The notes beneath the pieces were generated by a model. That model searched no databases and had not been told where the DNA came from. It saw only the letters and a list, made by a program, of their open reading frames with translations. A stretch of 64,000 nucleotides of DNA from Bog-756 sp963730685 (lineage in GTDB: Bacteria; Actinomycetota; Acidimicrobiia; Acidimicrobiales; RAAP-2): positions 124,001-188,000 of the forward strand of contig CAVSSP010000001.1 of the NCBI GenBank assembly GCA_963730685.1, given 5' to 3'. Positions 16,300 to 25,216 of this stretch are shown in pieces; the first letter of the stretch is position 1; every line of letters begins with the position of its first letter. Both the position numbers and the translations under genes were made by a program.

Positions 16300-18540
16300 A
16301 TGAGACCGATCGCGAGTTGGTGCGTGAAGCACCGCAGAACCGTACTGGCTAGCTGGCTGTTGGCGTTGATCGGAGTGAGCGTCCTACTTGCCGCTCACGG
16401 ATCCGCTTATGAGAACACCTTCAGCCTCAAAGGTACGCAGAGTTATGAGGCGCAGCAATTGCCGCAACAGGCCGCGCCAAAGGCGTCCGGTGACCGCGAC
16501 CAGATCGTGATCGCCGTCGACCACGGCGCCGTCACCGATGCCGTTGTAGAGCGACGAGCTGAGGAGATGCTGAACCAGGTGGCGAATCTGCCCGAGGTCG
16601 CCTCGATCCTTTCCCCATACACGGCCGCAGGGGCTGCGCAGATCTCCAAGTCCGGAAAGGTCGCGTTTGCGACAGTGACGATGACGAAGCTTGCCCCGAG
16701 CTTCACCGTCAGCCAGGCACAGCAGTTCGTCAATACCGCTCGCGCAGGTGCTGGGGATGGACTTCAGGTCGCGGTCAACGGGCAAGTAGCCGAGCAGAGC
16801 GAACCACCAAGCCTGGGAGGCGCCGGGTTAGGAGCGCTGGCCGCGCTGATCGTGCTGCTGATCGTCTTCGGATCATTGTTCGCAGCAGTACTCCCGTTGC
16901 TGACCGCCGGTCTCGCGCTCGGCATCGGTGTGTCGGTGGTCGGACTGCTATCGCACGTGATCACGATGGCGGACTTCAGCGAGCAGCTGTCAATCCTTAT
17001 CGGGCTCGGCGTTGGCGTCGACTACGCGCTCTTTATCGTCACCCGCCACCGCCAGGGACTGCAACAGGGCAAATCCGTCGAGGTGGCGATAGTCGACGCG
17101 GTCGATACCTCTGGGCGTGCGGTAATGTTTGCCGGTATTACGGTCTGCATCGCCTTGCTCGGGATGTTCGCGCTTGGGGTGAACCTGTTAGATGGAATCG
17201 CGATCGCTGCCGCCGTGGTCGTCGCATTCACCGTGCTGGCAGCGCTGACGTTGCTCCCCGCGCTGCTCGGTTTCATGGGCACAGGCGTTCTCGGCAGAAG
17301 GGGGCGGCGCCGACTGTCCGGCGGACAACAAACACACAACGAGGGCGGCTTCTGGGCCAGGTGGGCAGTGGTGCTGCAAGCCCACCCGGCCAGGTTCGCC
17401 ATCCTGGCGGTGATCGTGATGGTCACGCTCGCCATCCCCTTCCTGTTGATGCGGCTCGGCTCGTCCGATGCAGGCTCGGACCCGGCGGGTACCACCACCC
17501 ACCAGGCCTACGACTTGCTCGCGAAGGGCTTCGGACCCGGCTACAACGGACCACTACAACTCGTTGCCGAGGTCAGCGGCACCGCTCAAAAGCAAGCGTT
17601 TACCAAGGCAGTGTCCGCAGCGTCACATGCAGCCAATGTGGCTGCGATCACGCCCGCCATTACACTTCCCGGCTCGGCAGCCGGCCGCCAGGTTGTCTTT
17701 GCCAACCTCTACCCGACCGGCGCTCCTCAGGACGCCTCGACGAGCGCGCTACTGACACGGCTGCGCAACACAGTCCTTACCGAGGCCACGACCGGCAGTG
17801 GCATACGGTTGCTCGTAGGCGGTCAGACGGCGACGTTCGCGGACTTCGCTCAAGTGGTCTCAAGCAAACTACCGTTGTTCGTTGGAATCGTCATCCTGCT
17901 GTCAGCCCTGCTGCTCGCCGCCCTGTTCCGCAGCCTGTTGATCCCCTTGATGGCAGCCGTGATGAACCTGCTCTCGGCGGGCGCTGCCTTTGGCGTACTC
18001 GTCGCCGTATTCCAGTGGGGATGGCTTGACTCGATCTTCGGGATCGGCCAGACGGGACCGATTGAGGTGTTCATCCCGGTGATGCTGTTCGCGATCCTGT
18101 TCGGCCTCTCGATGGACTACGAGGTCTTCCTCGTCACCCGCATCTACGAGGAGTGGCACCGCACCGGCGACAACCGGTTGGCAGTTACCCAGGGTCTCCA
18201 AGCGACGGGACGGACGATCACGGCCGCGGCCACGATCATGGTGCTCGTATTCGGCTCGTTTGTGCTTGGCGGGCAGGTCGTGATCAAGATGTTTGGCCTC
18301 GGCCTAGCCGGTGCCGTGCTCCTCGACGCCCTGATTGTGCGAATGGCGCTCGTGCCGGCCCTCATCCTTCTGATTGGCAAAGCGAGCTGGAGCATGCCCC
18401 CCCTCCTCGACCGGATCCTTCCACGCCTCAATGTCGAAGGATCAGTTGACGTGTGGCCGCCGATCGAGCCCTCTGGAGACTCCGGTCTCCAATCGCAGTC
18501 GCTGGATACTGAGACACGACTAACGGCGGGAGCGCAGTAG
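16300..18540 (+). CDS. MMPL-family RND transporter
   Basis: Integral membrane exporter of 746 residues. It has the MMPL layout: helix 1 near residues 14-32, a large extracytoplasmic domain, five helices from about 165 to 320 including GLGVGVDYALFIVTRHRQGL with the proton-relay Asp-Tyr pair, helix 7 near 360, a second periplasmic domain, and a final helix bundle with FGLSMDYEVFLVTRIYEEW, the second D-Y relay. These proteins export lipids or drugs using the proton gradient. Expression is predicted from a MerR-type promoter nearly identical to that of the merR/reductase operon next door. The DHA2 exporter remnant between them suggests that the MMPL gene has replaced an older exporter (inference). 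Confidence 0.93.
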   Translation: MRPIASWCVKHRRTVLASWLLALIGVSVLLAAHGSAYENTFSLKGTQSYEAQQLPQQAAPKASGDRDQIVIAVDHGAVTDAVVERRAEEMLNQVANLPEVASILSPYTAAGAAQISKSGKVAFATVTMTKLAPSFTVSQAQQFVNTARAGAGDGLQVAVNGQVAEQSEPPSLGGAGLGALAALIVLLIVFGSLFAAVLPLLTAGLALGIGVSVVGLLSHVITMADFSEQLSILIGLGVGVDYALFIVTRHRQGLQQGKSVEVAIVDAVDTSGRAVMFAGITVCIALLGMFALGVNLLDGIAIAAAVVVAFTVLAALTLLPALLGFMGTGVLGRRGRRRLSGGQQTHNEGGFWARWAVVLQAHPARFAILAVIVMVTLAIPFLLMRLGSSDAGSDPAGTTTHQAYDLLAKGFGPGYNGPLQLVAEVSGTAQKQAFTKAVSAASHAANVAAITPAITLPGSAAGRQVVFANLYPTGAPQDASTSALLTRLRNTVLTEATTGSGIRLLVGGQTATFADFAQVVSSKLPLFVGIVILLSALLLAALFRSLLIPLMAAVMNLLSAGAAFGVLVAVFQWGWLDSIFGIGQTGPIEVFIPVMLFAILFGLSMDYEVFLVTRIYEEWHRTGDNRLAVTQGLQATGRTITAAATIMVLVFGSFVLGGQVVIKMFGLGLAGAVLLDALIVRMALVPALILLIGKASWSMPPLLDRILPRLNVEGSVDVWPPIEPSGDSGLQSQSLDTETRLTAGAQ

Positions 18541-18839
18541 ACGCCGCGCTCGATGCTCCTGGATCTCCACTGGTGTGTGTCAACGGTCGAGGTCACCGTT
18601 CGTTTGGCTGAGTGCGCTGATCTCAGGGTTCTCGTTGCCGGTGGTGAGCCTCGAAGACGCCCAGCACTCAGCCTGACTGCCATCCTCGCTTTCCTCTCCA
18701 GCGTCAAGGCCGCACTCGGAGACCTCGACCGGGTCGCTGCCTGGCTCCCGGTCGCGACGGGGGTAGCCCTGCCGCCTGAAGGCCGCGACATCTTGGGCCG
18801 GGTTCTCTTCGACCGGCGACCGGCGACCGACGGGTGGCC

Positions 18840-19241
18840 TGGTGGTGCCGGCGTCTCGCCATCGAGGTGGCGATCCATCGCTGGGATGCCCAGCACGCGA
18901 TGGCTGACGGTGGCCTGGGACCTGATCCCCTGGACGGAGTGGTGGCCAGAGCCGGGCTCGAGGAGTTCGTCGTCGAGTTCCTCCCCGGCCTCCTGGGGTA
19001 GGAGGGGGTCGAAGGCCTCGGCGGGACCCTCCACCTCTGCGCCACCGACAGACCGGCGGAGTGGTGGATCGACCTTGACGCCACGGGCTCGACCATCCCC
19101 GGGCGGGTGAACGCCGATACCGCCGTTCGGGGCTCCCGGTCGGACCTCTTGCTCTGGCTGACGAACCGAGGACCGCTGGACACGATCGAGGTGTCGGGGA
19201 ACCCGCTGGTGCCCGATCATTGGCACCAGCTCCGACGCTGA
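18840..19241 (+). pseudogene. Maleylpyruvate isomerase-like (mycothiol-dependent) protein, C-terminal remnant with stop
   Basis: In the 739-base space 18541-19279 only this fragment looks coding. It reads WWCRRLAIEVAIHRWDAQHA, then DPLDGVVARAGLEEFVVEFL and PGLLG, is cut by TAG at 18999-19001, and resumes in frame with GTLHLCATDRPAEWWIDLDA and LLLWLTNRGPLDTIEVSGNP to TGA 19239-19241. ExAIHRWDAQ with the late LLLWLxxR..L.V.G is the C-terminal pattern of the TIGR03083-type maleylpyruvate isomerase family, in which His and Asp of HRWDA bind metal. The N-terminal half cannot be found in any frame. Confidence 0.6.
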
Positions 19242-19279
19242 CGAAGGGATCGCCGAGGTCTCCACTTAGGATTGGCGGC

Positions 19280-19951
19280 GTGGCGTCTGCCGACCTAACA
19301 ACCCCCGAATCCCTGACCAGTTACGGAATGCTTGACCCGGAGTCCGCCGCGTGGGTCCGCGACTTGGGCGGCAGCGGTTCGGAGCACGACGAGGCGGTGG
19401 CCCGGCTGCACGAGTTGTTGCTGCGGGTGACCCGGTATGAGGTCCGTCGACGCCGCGGCCAGCTGCCGATCGCCGGTCCCGAACTCGACGACCTGGCCCA
19501 CCAGGCCGCCGCCGATGCCGTGATCGGGGTAGTGGCCAAGGTCGCTCAGTTCCGTGGCGAGAGCCGGTTCTCCACCTGGGCCTGCAAGTTCGCCATCTTC
19601 GAGGTGTCGACCAAGATCGGCCGCCATTTCTGGCAGAAACCGGCCGTGCCCATGGACGCCGAGGATTGGGACCGGCTGCCGGACCGCTTCGGGCTCGACC
19701 CGGCCGGGGTCGCCGAGTGGCGTGACGTGATCGCCGCGCTGCACCGGGCCGTCGACGACGAGCTCACCGACCGCCAGCGACAGATCTTCGTCGCCATCGT
19801 GGTCAACGGCACCCCGCTGGACATTCTGGTTGTCGAGCTGGGCTCCACCCGGAACGCCATCTACAAGACCTTGTTCGACGCCAGACGTAAGTTGCGGGCG
19901 TCTCTCGTCACTAACGGGTATCTGGCAGACGACGTTTCGAGGCAGACATGA
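19280..19951 (+). CDS. ECF-type RNA polymerase sigma factor
   Basis: Alternative sigma factor of about 223 residues (GTG 19280; an ATG at 19328 would give 207). Region 2 is QFRGESRFSTWACKFAIFEV with the -10-recognising FSTWxxK segment; region 4 is LTDRQRQIFVAIVVNGTPLD, then VVELGSTRNAIYKTLFDARR with its helix-turn-helix. Its last four bases overlap the start of a small HxxxCxxC protein (ATGA), which marks it as a sigma/anti-sigma pair. Downstream lie two peroxiredoxin-like genes, an SDR and an ABM-type monooxygenase on the same strand, so the likely regulon is redox defence. Confidence 0.88.
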   Translation: MASADLTTPESLTSYGMLDPESAAWVRDLGGSGSEHDEAVARLHELLLRVTRYEVRRRRGQLPIAGPELDDLAHQAAADAVIGVVAKVAQFRGESRFSTWACKFAIFEVSTKIGRHFWQKPAVPMDAEDWDRLPDRFGLDPAGVAEWRDVIAALHRAVDDELTDRQRQIFVAIVVNGTPLDILVVELGSTRNAIYKTLFDARRKLRASLVTNGYLADDVSRQT

Positions 19952-20187
19952 GCAGCTGGGGATCACTAGAGCGGTTCTTGAAGACCGATCCGGCCGACGC
20001 CGGCTGTGCCGAGACATTCGAACTGCTTGACCGCTACGTGGAACGCGAGCTGGCTCACGGCGACGCGGCAGAACAGTTTCCCGGGGTTGCCGCCCATCTG
20101 TCCAGCTGCAATCCGTGCGTACAGGACTTCGAGGGGTTGCTCGCTGCGATTGCTGGTCCAGCCAGCTCGCTCCCACGCGAAAAGTAG
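19948..20187 (+). CDS. ZAS-type (zinc-binding) anti-sigma factor
   Basis: Soluble 79-residue protein with the zinc anti-sigma motif: HLSSCNPCVQDF supplies H-x3-C-x2-C near residues 50-57, and an upstream Cys (AGCAETFELLDRYV, residue about 20) can complete the site. In RsrA-like members thiol oxidation expels zinc and frees the sigma factor. No transmembrane segment is present. Translation is coupled to the sigma gene by ATGA. The peroxiredoxin-like gene starts 95 bases later, in keeping with a redox switch. Confidence 0.82.
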   Translation: MSSWGSLERFLKTDPADAGCAETFELLDRYVERELAHGDAAEQFPGVAAHLSSCNPCVQDFEGLLAAIAGPASSLPREK

Positions 20188-20282
20188 GACCGGGAGGTAA
20201 GACCGGAGCTGCCGACGACACTCACTCTGTAGGGGTCCTTCGCAGGAGCGCCCCTATCCCGAGACGCCGAGGAGCACAACTC

Positions 20283-20945
20283 ATGACCACCACGATCGCC
20301 CAACAGGTGAGCAATCTCGCCGAGACCATGGCGGCCCAACCCCCGAATAAGGTCATGGGCGCATTCACTCGGGAGCAGGCCGATCTGGCAGCGAAGGGGG
20401 TGCCCGAGGGGGTGGTGGCGGTAGGCGCCACGTTGCCCGACAGCGAGCTGGTCGACCCCCACGGTGTGGCGACGACCCTGTACGAGGCACTGGGTGACCA
20501 GGTGGTGGTCCTCGTCTTCTATCGGGGGGCGTGGTGCCCCTACTGCAACATCACCTTGAACACTTACCAAGCGGAGCTGGTCCCCGAACTGAATCGCCGC
20601 GGCGTGGCGCTGGTCGCCATCAGCCCGCAGGCGCCTGACGGGACGCTCAGCACTCAGGAGAAGAACGACCTGACCTTCACCGTGCTCTCCGACCCGGGCA
20701 ACCAGGTGGCCAATGCCGTCGGCATCCTCACCGCACCGTCAGACGAGGTGCGTGCCGCTCAGCTGGAGCTGGGATTGGACCTCGCCGCGGTCAACGCCGA
20801 TGGCACCACCGGGCTCCCGATGCCGACCACGATCATCCTCGACGCCGACCACGTGGTCCGCTGGCGTGATGTCCACCCGGACTACACCACCCGATCCGAG
20901 CCCGCCCAGATCCTGGCCGCACTGGACGCCGTCTCCTCTCGATGA
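20283..20945 (+). CDS. Peroxiredoxin-like (AhpC/TSA-fold) protein, CPYC type
   Basis: Thioredoxin-fold redox protein of 220 residues. VVVLVFYRGAWCPYCNITLN holds the active-site Cys pair CPYC on helix 1, where classical peroxiredoxins have TxxC; LVAISPQAPDGTLSTQEKND, LTFTVLSDPGNQVANAVGI and MPTTIILDADHVVRWRDVHP complete the fold. The N-terminal 55 residues are helical. Family members reduce peroxides or act as thiol oxidoreductases. The start follows GGAGCACAACTC and begins a run in which the next gene overlaps by ATGA. Confidence 0.88.
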   Translation: MTTTIAQQVSNLAETMAAQPPNKVMGAFTREQADLAAKGVPEGVVAVGATLPDSELVDPHGVATTLYEALGDQVVVLVFYRGAWCPYCNITLNTYQAELVPELNRRGVALVAISPQAPDGTLSTQEKNDLTFTVLSDPGNQVANAVGILTAPSDEVRAAQLELGLDLAAVNADGTTGLPMPTTIILDADHVVRWRDVHPDYTTRSEPAQILAALDAVSSR

Positions 20946-21703
20946 CGGCACCGTTCGAGGGAAGGGTCGCCCTGGTGACCGGAGCCGGCCGGGGCATCGG
21001 ACGAGCGGTGGCCCTCGACCTGGCCGCCAGCGGCGCCCAGGTGGCACTGTTGGCACGCTCGCCCGACCAGCTCGACGAAACGGCCAGGGCCGTACGAGCC
21101 CAGGGCGGCAACGCCGCGGTGCTCCAGACCGACCTCGGCGATCCCGAAGCGGTAGCCGAGGCGGCAGCTCGGGCTGAAACAGAGCTCGGTCCGGTCGACA
21201 TCCTGATCAACAACGCCGCCGTGGTCCAGCCGGTGGGGCCGACCGTCACAGCGGCCCGTGCGGCGTGGTCCGCGGCGTTCGCCGTCAACGTCGACGCCCC
21301 GTTCCACCTCACCCACGCCCTCCTGCCGTCGATGCTTGACCGAGGGTGGGGTCGGATCGTAAATGTGTCCAGCAGCATCGTCGACCACCCCGGGGCCATG
21401 GTCGGGATGAACGCCTACGCCTCTACCAAGGCCGCACTCGAGGCCCACACCCTCAACCTGGCGGCCGAGCTAGCGGGGAGCGGGGTGACGGTCAACCTCT
21501 ACCGGCCTGGCTCGGTCGACACGGCTATGCAGGAGTGGATCCGCGGCCAGGCCCCCGACGAGATCGGGGCGGCCCTGCACGAACACTTCCGGGTCTCCTA
21601 CGAGCAGGGCTTGCTGATCACGCCCGAGCACTCCGCCCGGTCCCTGGTCGCCCAGCTTGTCGGGGACGCCACGGGCAAGATCTGGACCGTGACCGATGCG
21701 TGA
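20942..21703 (+). CDS. Short-chain dehydrogenase/reductase
   Basis: Classical SDR of 253 residues, NAD(P)-dependent. VALVTGAGRGIGRAVALDLA is the TGxxxGxG fold, INNAAVVQP the NNAG-type motif, and VNVSSSIVDHPGAMVGMNAY, ASTKAAL the Ser-Tyr-x3-Lys triad; RPGSVDT follows. It overlaps the peroxiredoxin-like gene by 4 bases, so it is part of the redox cluster and may reduce carbonyls formed by oxidative damage (inference). Confidence 0.92.
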   Translation: MTAPFEGRVALVTGAGRGIGRAVALDLAASGAQVALLARSPDQLDETARAVRAQGGNAAVLQTDLGDPEAVAEAAARAETELGPVDILINNAAVVQPVGPTVTAARAAWSAAFAVNVDAPFHLTHALLPSMLDRGWGRIVNVSSSIVDHPGAMVGMNAYASTKAALEAHTLNLAAELAGSGVTVNLYRPGSVDTAMQEWIRGQAPDEIGAALHEHFRVSYEQGLLITPEHSARSLVAQLVGDATGKIWTVTDA

Positions 21704-21782
21704 GGTGCAAGACGCCGCCGCCTGGCGACCCTGTGCCGATCATCGAGGCAGACGACCGTTTCCCAAATGAAAGGCAACCAGT

Positions 21783-22079
21783 ATGACCGTGAAACTTGGA
21801 CTGCTCGCCCTGTTGGAAGCCAAGCCCGGCAAGGGCGACGAACTCGGGGCGTTCCTCGAAGCCGGCCGGGCGCTGGCGGTAGCGGAGACAGGTACCGTCA
21901 CCTGGTACGCCTTCAAGATCAGCGAGACCGAGTACGGCATCTTCGACTCGTTCGAGACCGAAGACGGCCGCCAAGCCCATCTCAACGGCGAGATCCCCAC
22001 CGCGCTGGGTCAGGTCGCCCCTGACCTGTTGGCGAAGGACCCCGACATCCGCACCATCGATGTCATCGCCGTCAAGTAG
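21783..22079 (+). CDS. ABM-domain (antibiotic biosynthesis monooxygenase-like) protein
   Basis: Dimeric alpha-beta barrel protein of 98 residues. VKLGLLALLEAKPGKGDELG gives the first strand and helix, GTVTWYAFKISETEYGIFDS and FETEDGRQAHLNGEI the central strands of the ferredoxin-like ABM fold. Such proteins are cofactor-free oxygenases, quinol oxidases or dimeric binding proteins. It lies between the SDR (79-base gap) and the second peroxiredoxin-like gene, so it belongs to the same cluster. Confidence 0.85.
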   Translation: MTVKLGLLALLEAKPGKGDELGAFLEAGRALAVAETGTVTWYAFKISETEYGIFDSFETEDGRQAHLNGEIPTALGQVAPDLLAKDPDIRTIDVIAVK

Positions 22080-22157
22080 CCGCCAAGTGGTCAATCCGGC
22101 TCACCCCGACATCGCCGACCCTACCGACCGCCGATACTCATCTGATTGGAGATTGCC

Positions 22158-22646
22158 ATGACCTTGCTCAACCCTGGAGACCAGTTCCCGGCCCTCACGT
22201 TGGCCCTGCCCGGCGGCGACAGCCTCGCCCTACCCGACGCCCTTGCCGGCGGTTTCGGCGTCGTCCTGTTCTATCGGGGTTCGTGGTGCCCGTACTGTAA
22301 CGCCCAGCTGCGGGCCTTCCAGCGAGCCTCCGATAGCTTGGCCGAGGTCGAGGCCAAGGTCATCGCCCTCTCGGTCGATGACGAGGCGACCACCCAGGAG
22401 CTGATCGCCAAGCACGGCTTGACATTCCCGGTCGGCCAATCCGCCGACGCCCGTGCCGTTGCCGAGGCCACCGGAGCGTTCGTCAACGTCGACCCGAAGT
22501 ACCTGCAGTCGACGGGGTTCGTGCTCGACCGGAACGGTCGGGTGGTGGTCAGCGTCTACTCCAGCGGGGCCATCGGCCGGCTGGTGCCAGACGACGTCGT
22601 CGGCCTGATCCGGTACTTGCGCGATCACGCCAGTGCCTCGGCCTGA
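22158..22646 (+). CDS. Peroxiredoxin-like (AhpC/TSA-fold) protein, CPYC type
   Basis: Second thioredoxin-fold redoxin, 162 residues, without the N-terminal extension of the one at 20283. GVVLFYRGSWCPYCNAQLRA carries the CPYC site; KVIALSVDDEATTQELIAKH and FPVGQSADARAVAEATGAFV follow, and YLQSTGFVLDRNGRVVVSVY ends the fold. TTGGAG seven bases upstream selects ATG 22158 rather than an in-frame TTG twelve bases earlier. It closes the sigma/anti-sigma redox cluster. Confidence 0.9.
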   Translation: MTLLNPGDQFPALTLALPGGDSLALPDALAGGFGVVLFYRGSWCPYCNAQLRAFQRASDSLAEVEAKVIALSVDDEATTQELIAKHGLTFPVGQSADARAVAEATGAFVNVDPKYLQSTGFVLDRNGRVVVSVYSSGAIGRLVPDDVVGLIRYLRDHASASA

Positions 22647-23006
22647 GAGTGGACGATGACCGACGCCGACATCAAACTTCCACTCAGACCCGGGGTAACT
22701 CTCCCACGGTTAGTCGCTTAGTTAGGTTGGAGGAACACGTGGCTCAAGAGTCCCCACGGCAAGGATGGTCAGCCTCCAATCCTCGGGGATTCTTGCCATG
22801 ATCTTGTCGTTGCCCGTCTTGGGGTGTGTCCCCTCAGGTTGCATCGAGGCCGAGGTCTAGCTGCCACAACATTTTGTGATTGCATACATTCCGGAGCTCC
22901 GGAGCGAGCCCCTTTAGCCCAACCAGAGGACTAAATATCCCAGAACGATGCCGGCTGAAGGTCGCTTGCTTCGGGATCAGCTCAGGATCCGCTCACTACT
23001 AGCGAG
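22647..23006. other. Gene-free stretch with a short protein-like remnant, left of the IS
   Basis: No complete gene. On the minus strand between about 22735 and 22830 the frame THPKTGNDKIMARIPEDWRL, then TILAVGTLEPRVPPT looks protein-like but has no start and is not assigned. GGCAAG (22759-22764) and CTTGCC (22792-22797) form an inverted pair. The right end of this stretch, GCGAG at 23002-23006, is one copy of the target-site duplication of the adjacent IS. Confidence 0.4.
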
Positions 23007-23075
23007 TGTCAACACCGCTCCAAAACTGACCCCCTGCCACCGGTTGAAAATTGACCCCCCTCCCCGGGGCCACCG

Positions 23076-23852
23076 TCACGCAGCGTCGTCAGTAGGCACC
23101 CTCCCGAGGTCTCGGTCCTTCAGCCGGTAGCTGTCGCCTTTCATGGAGACCACCTCGGCGTGGTGGACCAGTCGGTCGATCATGGCGGCAGCGACAACAG
23201 CGTCTCCGAAGACCTCTCCCCAGCGGCCGAAGGGCTTGTTGGAGGTGACGATGACGCTGGCCCGCTCGTAACGGGACGAGACCAGCTGGAAGAACAGGTT
23301 GGCGGCCTGGGCGTCGAAGGGGATGTAGCCGACCTCGTCGATGACGATCAGCGGATAGCGGCCCAGCCGGGTGAGCTCCTCGTGCAGCTTGCCGGCGTCG
23401 TGGGCCTGCCCGAGACGATCCACCCACTCGGCCGCGGTGGCGAACAGCACCCGGTGTCCGGCCTGGCAGGCCCGGATGGAGAGGCCGATGGCCAGGTGGG
23501 TCTTCCCGGTCCCCGGTGGCCCGAGGAAGATCACGTTGTCCTTGGCCTCCACGAAGTCGAGCGCCCCGAGGTGAGCGATCACGTCCCGCTTGAGACTCCG
23601 CTGGTGGTCGAAGTCGAACTCCTCCAAGGTCTTCCTGGCTGGGAGCCGGGCGGCCCGGATGCGGATCTCCCCGCCGTTGGACTGGCGGGCGGGCACCTCC
23701 CGCTCGAGGCAGGCGGCGAGGAACTCCTCGTGGGTCCAGCTCTCTGTGCGGGCTCGATCGGCCAGGCGCTCATAGGCCTGGGCCAGGGACGGGGCCTTGA
23801 GGGCCCGGCACAGGTAGGCGAGATCGCTCGCCGGCTTGGACTTGGTGGCCAT
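23076..23852 (-). CDS. istB: IS21-family helper ATPase IstB
   Basis: AAA+ ATPase of 258 residues that helps the transposase choose and remodel target DNA. After an N-terminal helical domain the Walker A is FLGPPGTGKTHLAIGL near residue 105, Walker B LIVIDEVGYIPF near 170, sensor I VIVTSNKPFGRWGEVF near 210. The ATG overlaps the istA stop by one base (TGATG), so translation is coupled. A longer frame upstream runs inside istA and is rejected. No damage is seen. Confidence 0.95.
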   Translation of the reverse strand: MATKSKPASDLAYLCRALKAPSLAQAYERLADRARTESWTHEEFLAACLEREVPARQSNGGEIRIRAARLPARKTLEEFDFDHQRSLKRDVIAHLGALDFVEAKDNVIFLGPPGTGKTHLAIGLSIRACQAGHRVLFATAAEWVDRLGQAHDAGKLHEELTRLGRYPLIVIDEVGYIPFDAQAANLFFQLVSSRYERASVIVTSNKPFGRWGEVFGDAVVAAAMIDRLVHHAEVVSMKGDSYRLKDRDLGRVPTDDAA

Positions 23853-25060
23853 CACGCCACCCCGAGGGCTTTGTCGTAGTCGGCAAGGTCCCGCTCCTCG
23901 ACCAGGGTCTCCAGCGGCGGGACTGGGACCTCCTCGGCCCGCATCATCCGCAGCGTCATGGCGTGGGTGGCGTCCAGGATGCTCTGGTGCTTGGCCAGAC
24001 AGCGCCGGTGACGGGCCACTTCGACCCCGCTGCAGGTGGCGATGACCCACTCGAGGTCGACCCGGACCTCGATGCGCCGGCCCACGAATCGTGGATTCAC
24101 CGAGTAGTCGTTGGTGTCGACTCGGACGTAGTGGTCCCGGGGCAGGCGGGTGGCCAGGCGCAATGCCGGGTCGGGCAGCACCGGTGGGAAGGCGCTCATC
24201 GAGCCCCGGTCCTCATAGATCTGCTCGGCCGGGACCATCCGGGTGGTGGCGTGCACCCGTCGGTTGGCCCGCTTCAGCCAGGCGTGCAGCTGGGCGTTGA
24301 AGTCCGCCACGTCGGAGAACGAGCGTCCGGGCAGGAAGGAGGTCTCGTAGTAGCCGTTGGCCCGCTCGTTCATGCCCTTGGCCTCGGGGTCGTTGGGCTT
24401 GCACAGTCGGGCGCCCATCCCGAGGGTCCCCCGGAACCGCTGGAACTCCTCGGTGTAGACCTGCTTGCCCCGGCGCCACTGGCCGATGCAGCCCTCGCCG
24501 TCCCACACCGCGGTGCGGGGGATGCCACCGATCTGCTGGAGGCAGGACAGCATTCCTGCCAGCACGTCGTGCCCGGCCCGGGTGGGGACCAGGAGGGCGC
24601 CCATGAACCGGGAGTAGCCGGAGACCGCCGTGACCGCCCAGAGCTTGTCGGTCTGGCCGAACCCGAGGGGGATCTCATAGTCCGGCTGCCACAGGTCGAA
24701 CTGGACCACCTCACCGGGCACGTAGTGGGTGCGCTGGCAGGGATCAGGCGGGCGGAACAGGGGCCGGAGCTCGGCCACCCGGTCCCGCAGGATGGTGATG
24801 CCGTGTTCCCACTCGATGCGTTCGGCGATCACCGTTGCCGGCATGGTCGGGCAGTCCCGGAGCAGCTCACAGATCTGGTTCTCGACAGCGTCCACCAACG
24901 AGCCCTTGGATTCTCGTTTGTAGTCCGGCGGGGCGGACCCCCGCACCGCCGTCCTCACGGTGTTCCTCGCCACGCCCAGCTGCCGGGCAATGGTCTTGAT
25001 GCCCAGCCGCTCGGCGAAGTACAGCCGACGGATCTCGGCCCAGTCGTCCACGTTGATCAT
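23852..25060 (-). CDS. istA: IS21-family transposase IstA
   Basis: DDE transposase of 402 residues. The N-terminus INVDDWAEIRRLYFAERLGI and KTIARQLGVARNTVRTAVRG is the helix-turn-helix that binds the terminal repeats. The retroviral-type catalytic core follows: Asp in GEVVQFDLWQPDYEIPLG, Asp in RTAVWDGEGCIGQW, Glu in PEAKGMNERANGYYETSFLP. A C-terminal beta-barrel region with RDHYVRVDTNDYSVNPRFVG completes the family layout. ATG 25060 is chosen as the start because homologues begin there. Confidence 0.95.
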   Translation of the reverse strand: MINVDDWAEIRRLYFAERLGIKTIARQLGVARNTVRTAVRGSAPPDYKRESKGSLVDAVENQICELLRDCPTMPATVIAERIEWEHGITILRDRVAELRPLFRPPDPCQRTHYVPGEVVQFDLWQPDYEIPLGFGQTDKLWAVTAVSGYSRFMGALLVPTRAGHDVLAGMLSCLQQIGGIPRTAVWDGEGCIGQWRRGKQVYTEEFQRFRGTLGMGARLCKPNDPEAKGMNERANGYYETSFLPGRSFSDVADFNAQLHAWLKRANRRVHATTRMVPAEQIYEDRGSMSAFPPVLPDPALRLATRLPRDHYVRVDTNDYSVNPRFVGRRIEVRVDLEWVIATCSGVEVARHRRCLAKHQSILDATHAMTLRMMRAEEVPVPPLETLVEERDLADYDKALGVA

Positions 25061-25216
25061 GTCCTTCCTCCCCGGCAGGCGATCCAGCCAGGGTTCGTGA
25101 TCCAGCACACTCAGTGGTGGACCACCGGGAAGGGGGGTCAATTTTCGGGCGGTGATAAGGGGTCAGTATTCAGCCGGTGGCGACAGCGAGTGCCCCAGTC
25201 GACCTCATTGCGCTGG

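Larger units (their letters stand above)
23007..25185 (-). mobile_element. Complete IS21-family insertion sequence
   Basis: Element of 2179 bases with istA and istB on the minus strand. The ends are inverted: the left starts TGTCAACACCG and the right, read inward, TGTCGCCACCG, both followed by ACTGACCCC and later by GAAAATTGACCCCCC, the multiple terminal repeats typical of IS21. Five bases GCGAG flank it on both sides (23002-23006 and 25186-25190), a target-site duplication, so the copy is recent enough to be potentially active. Confidence 0.93.
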
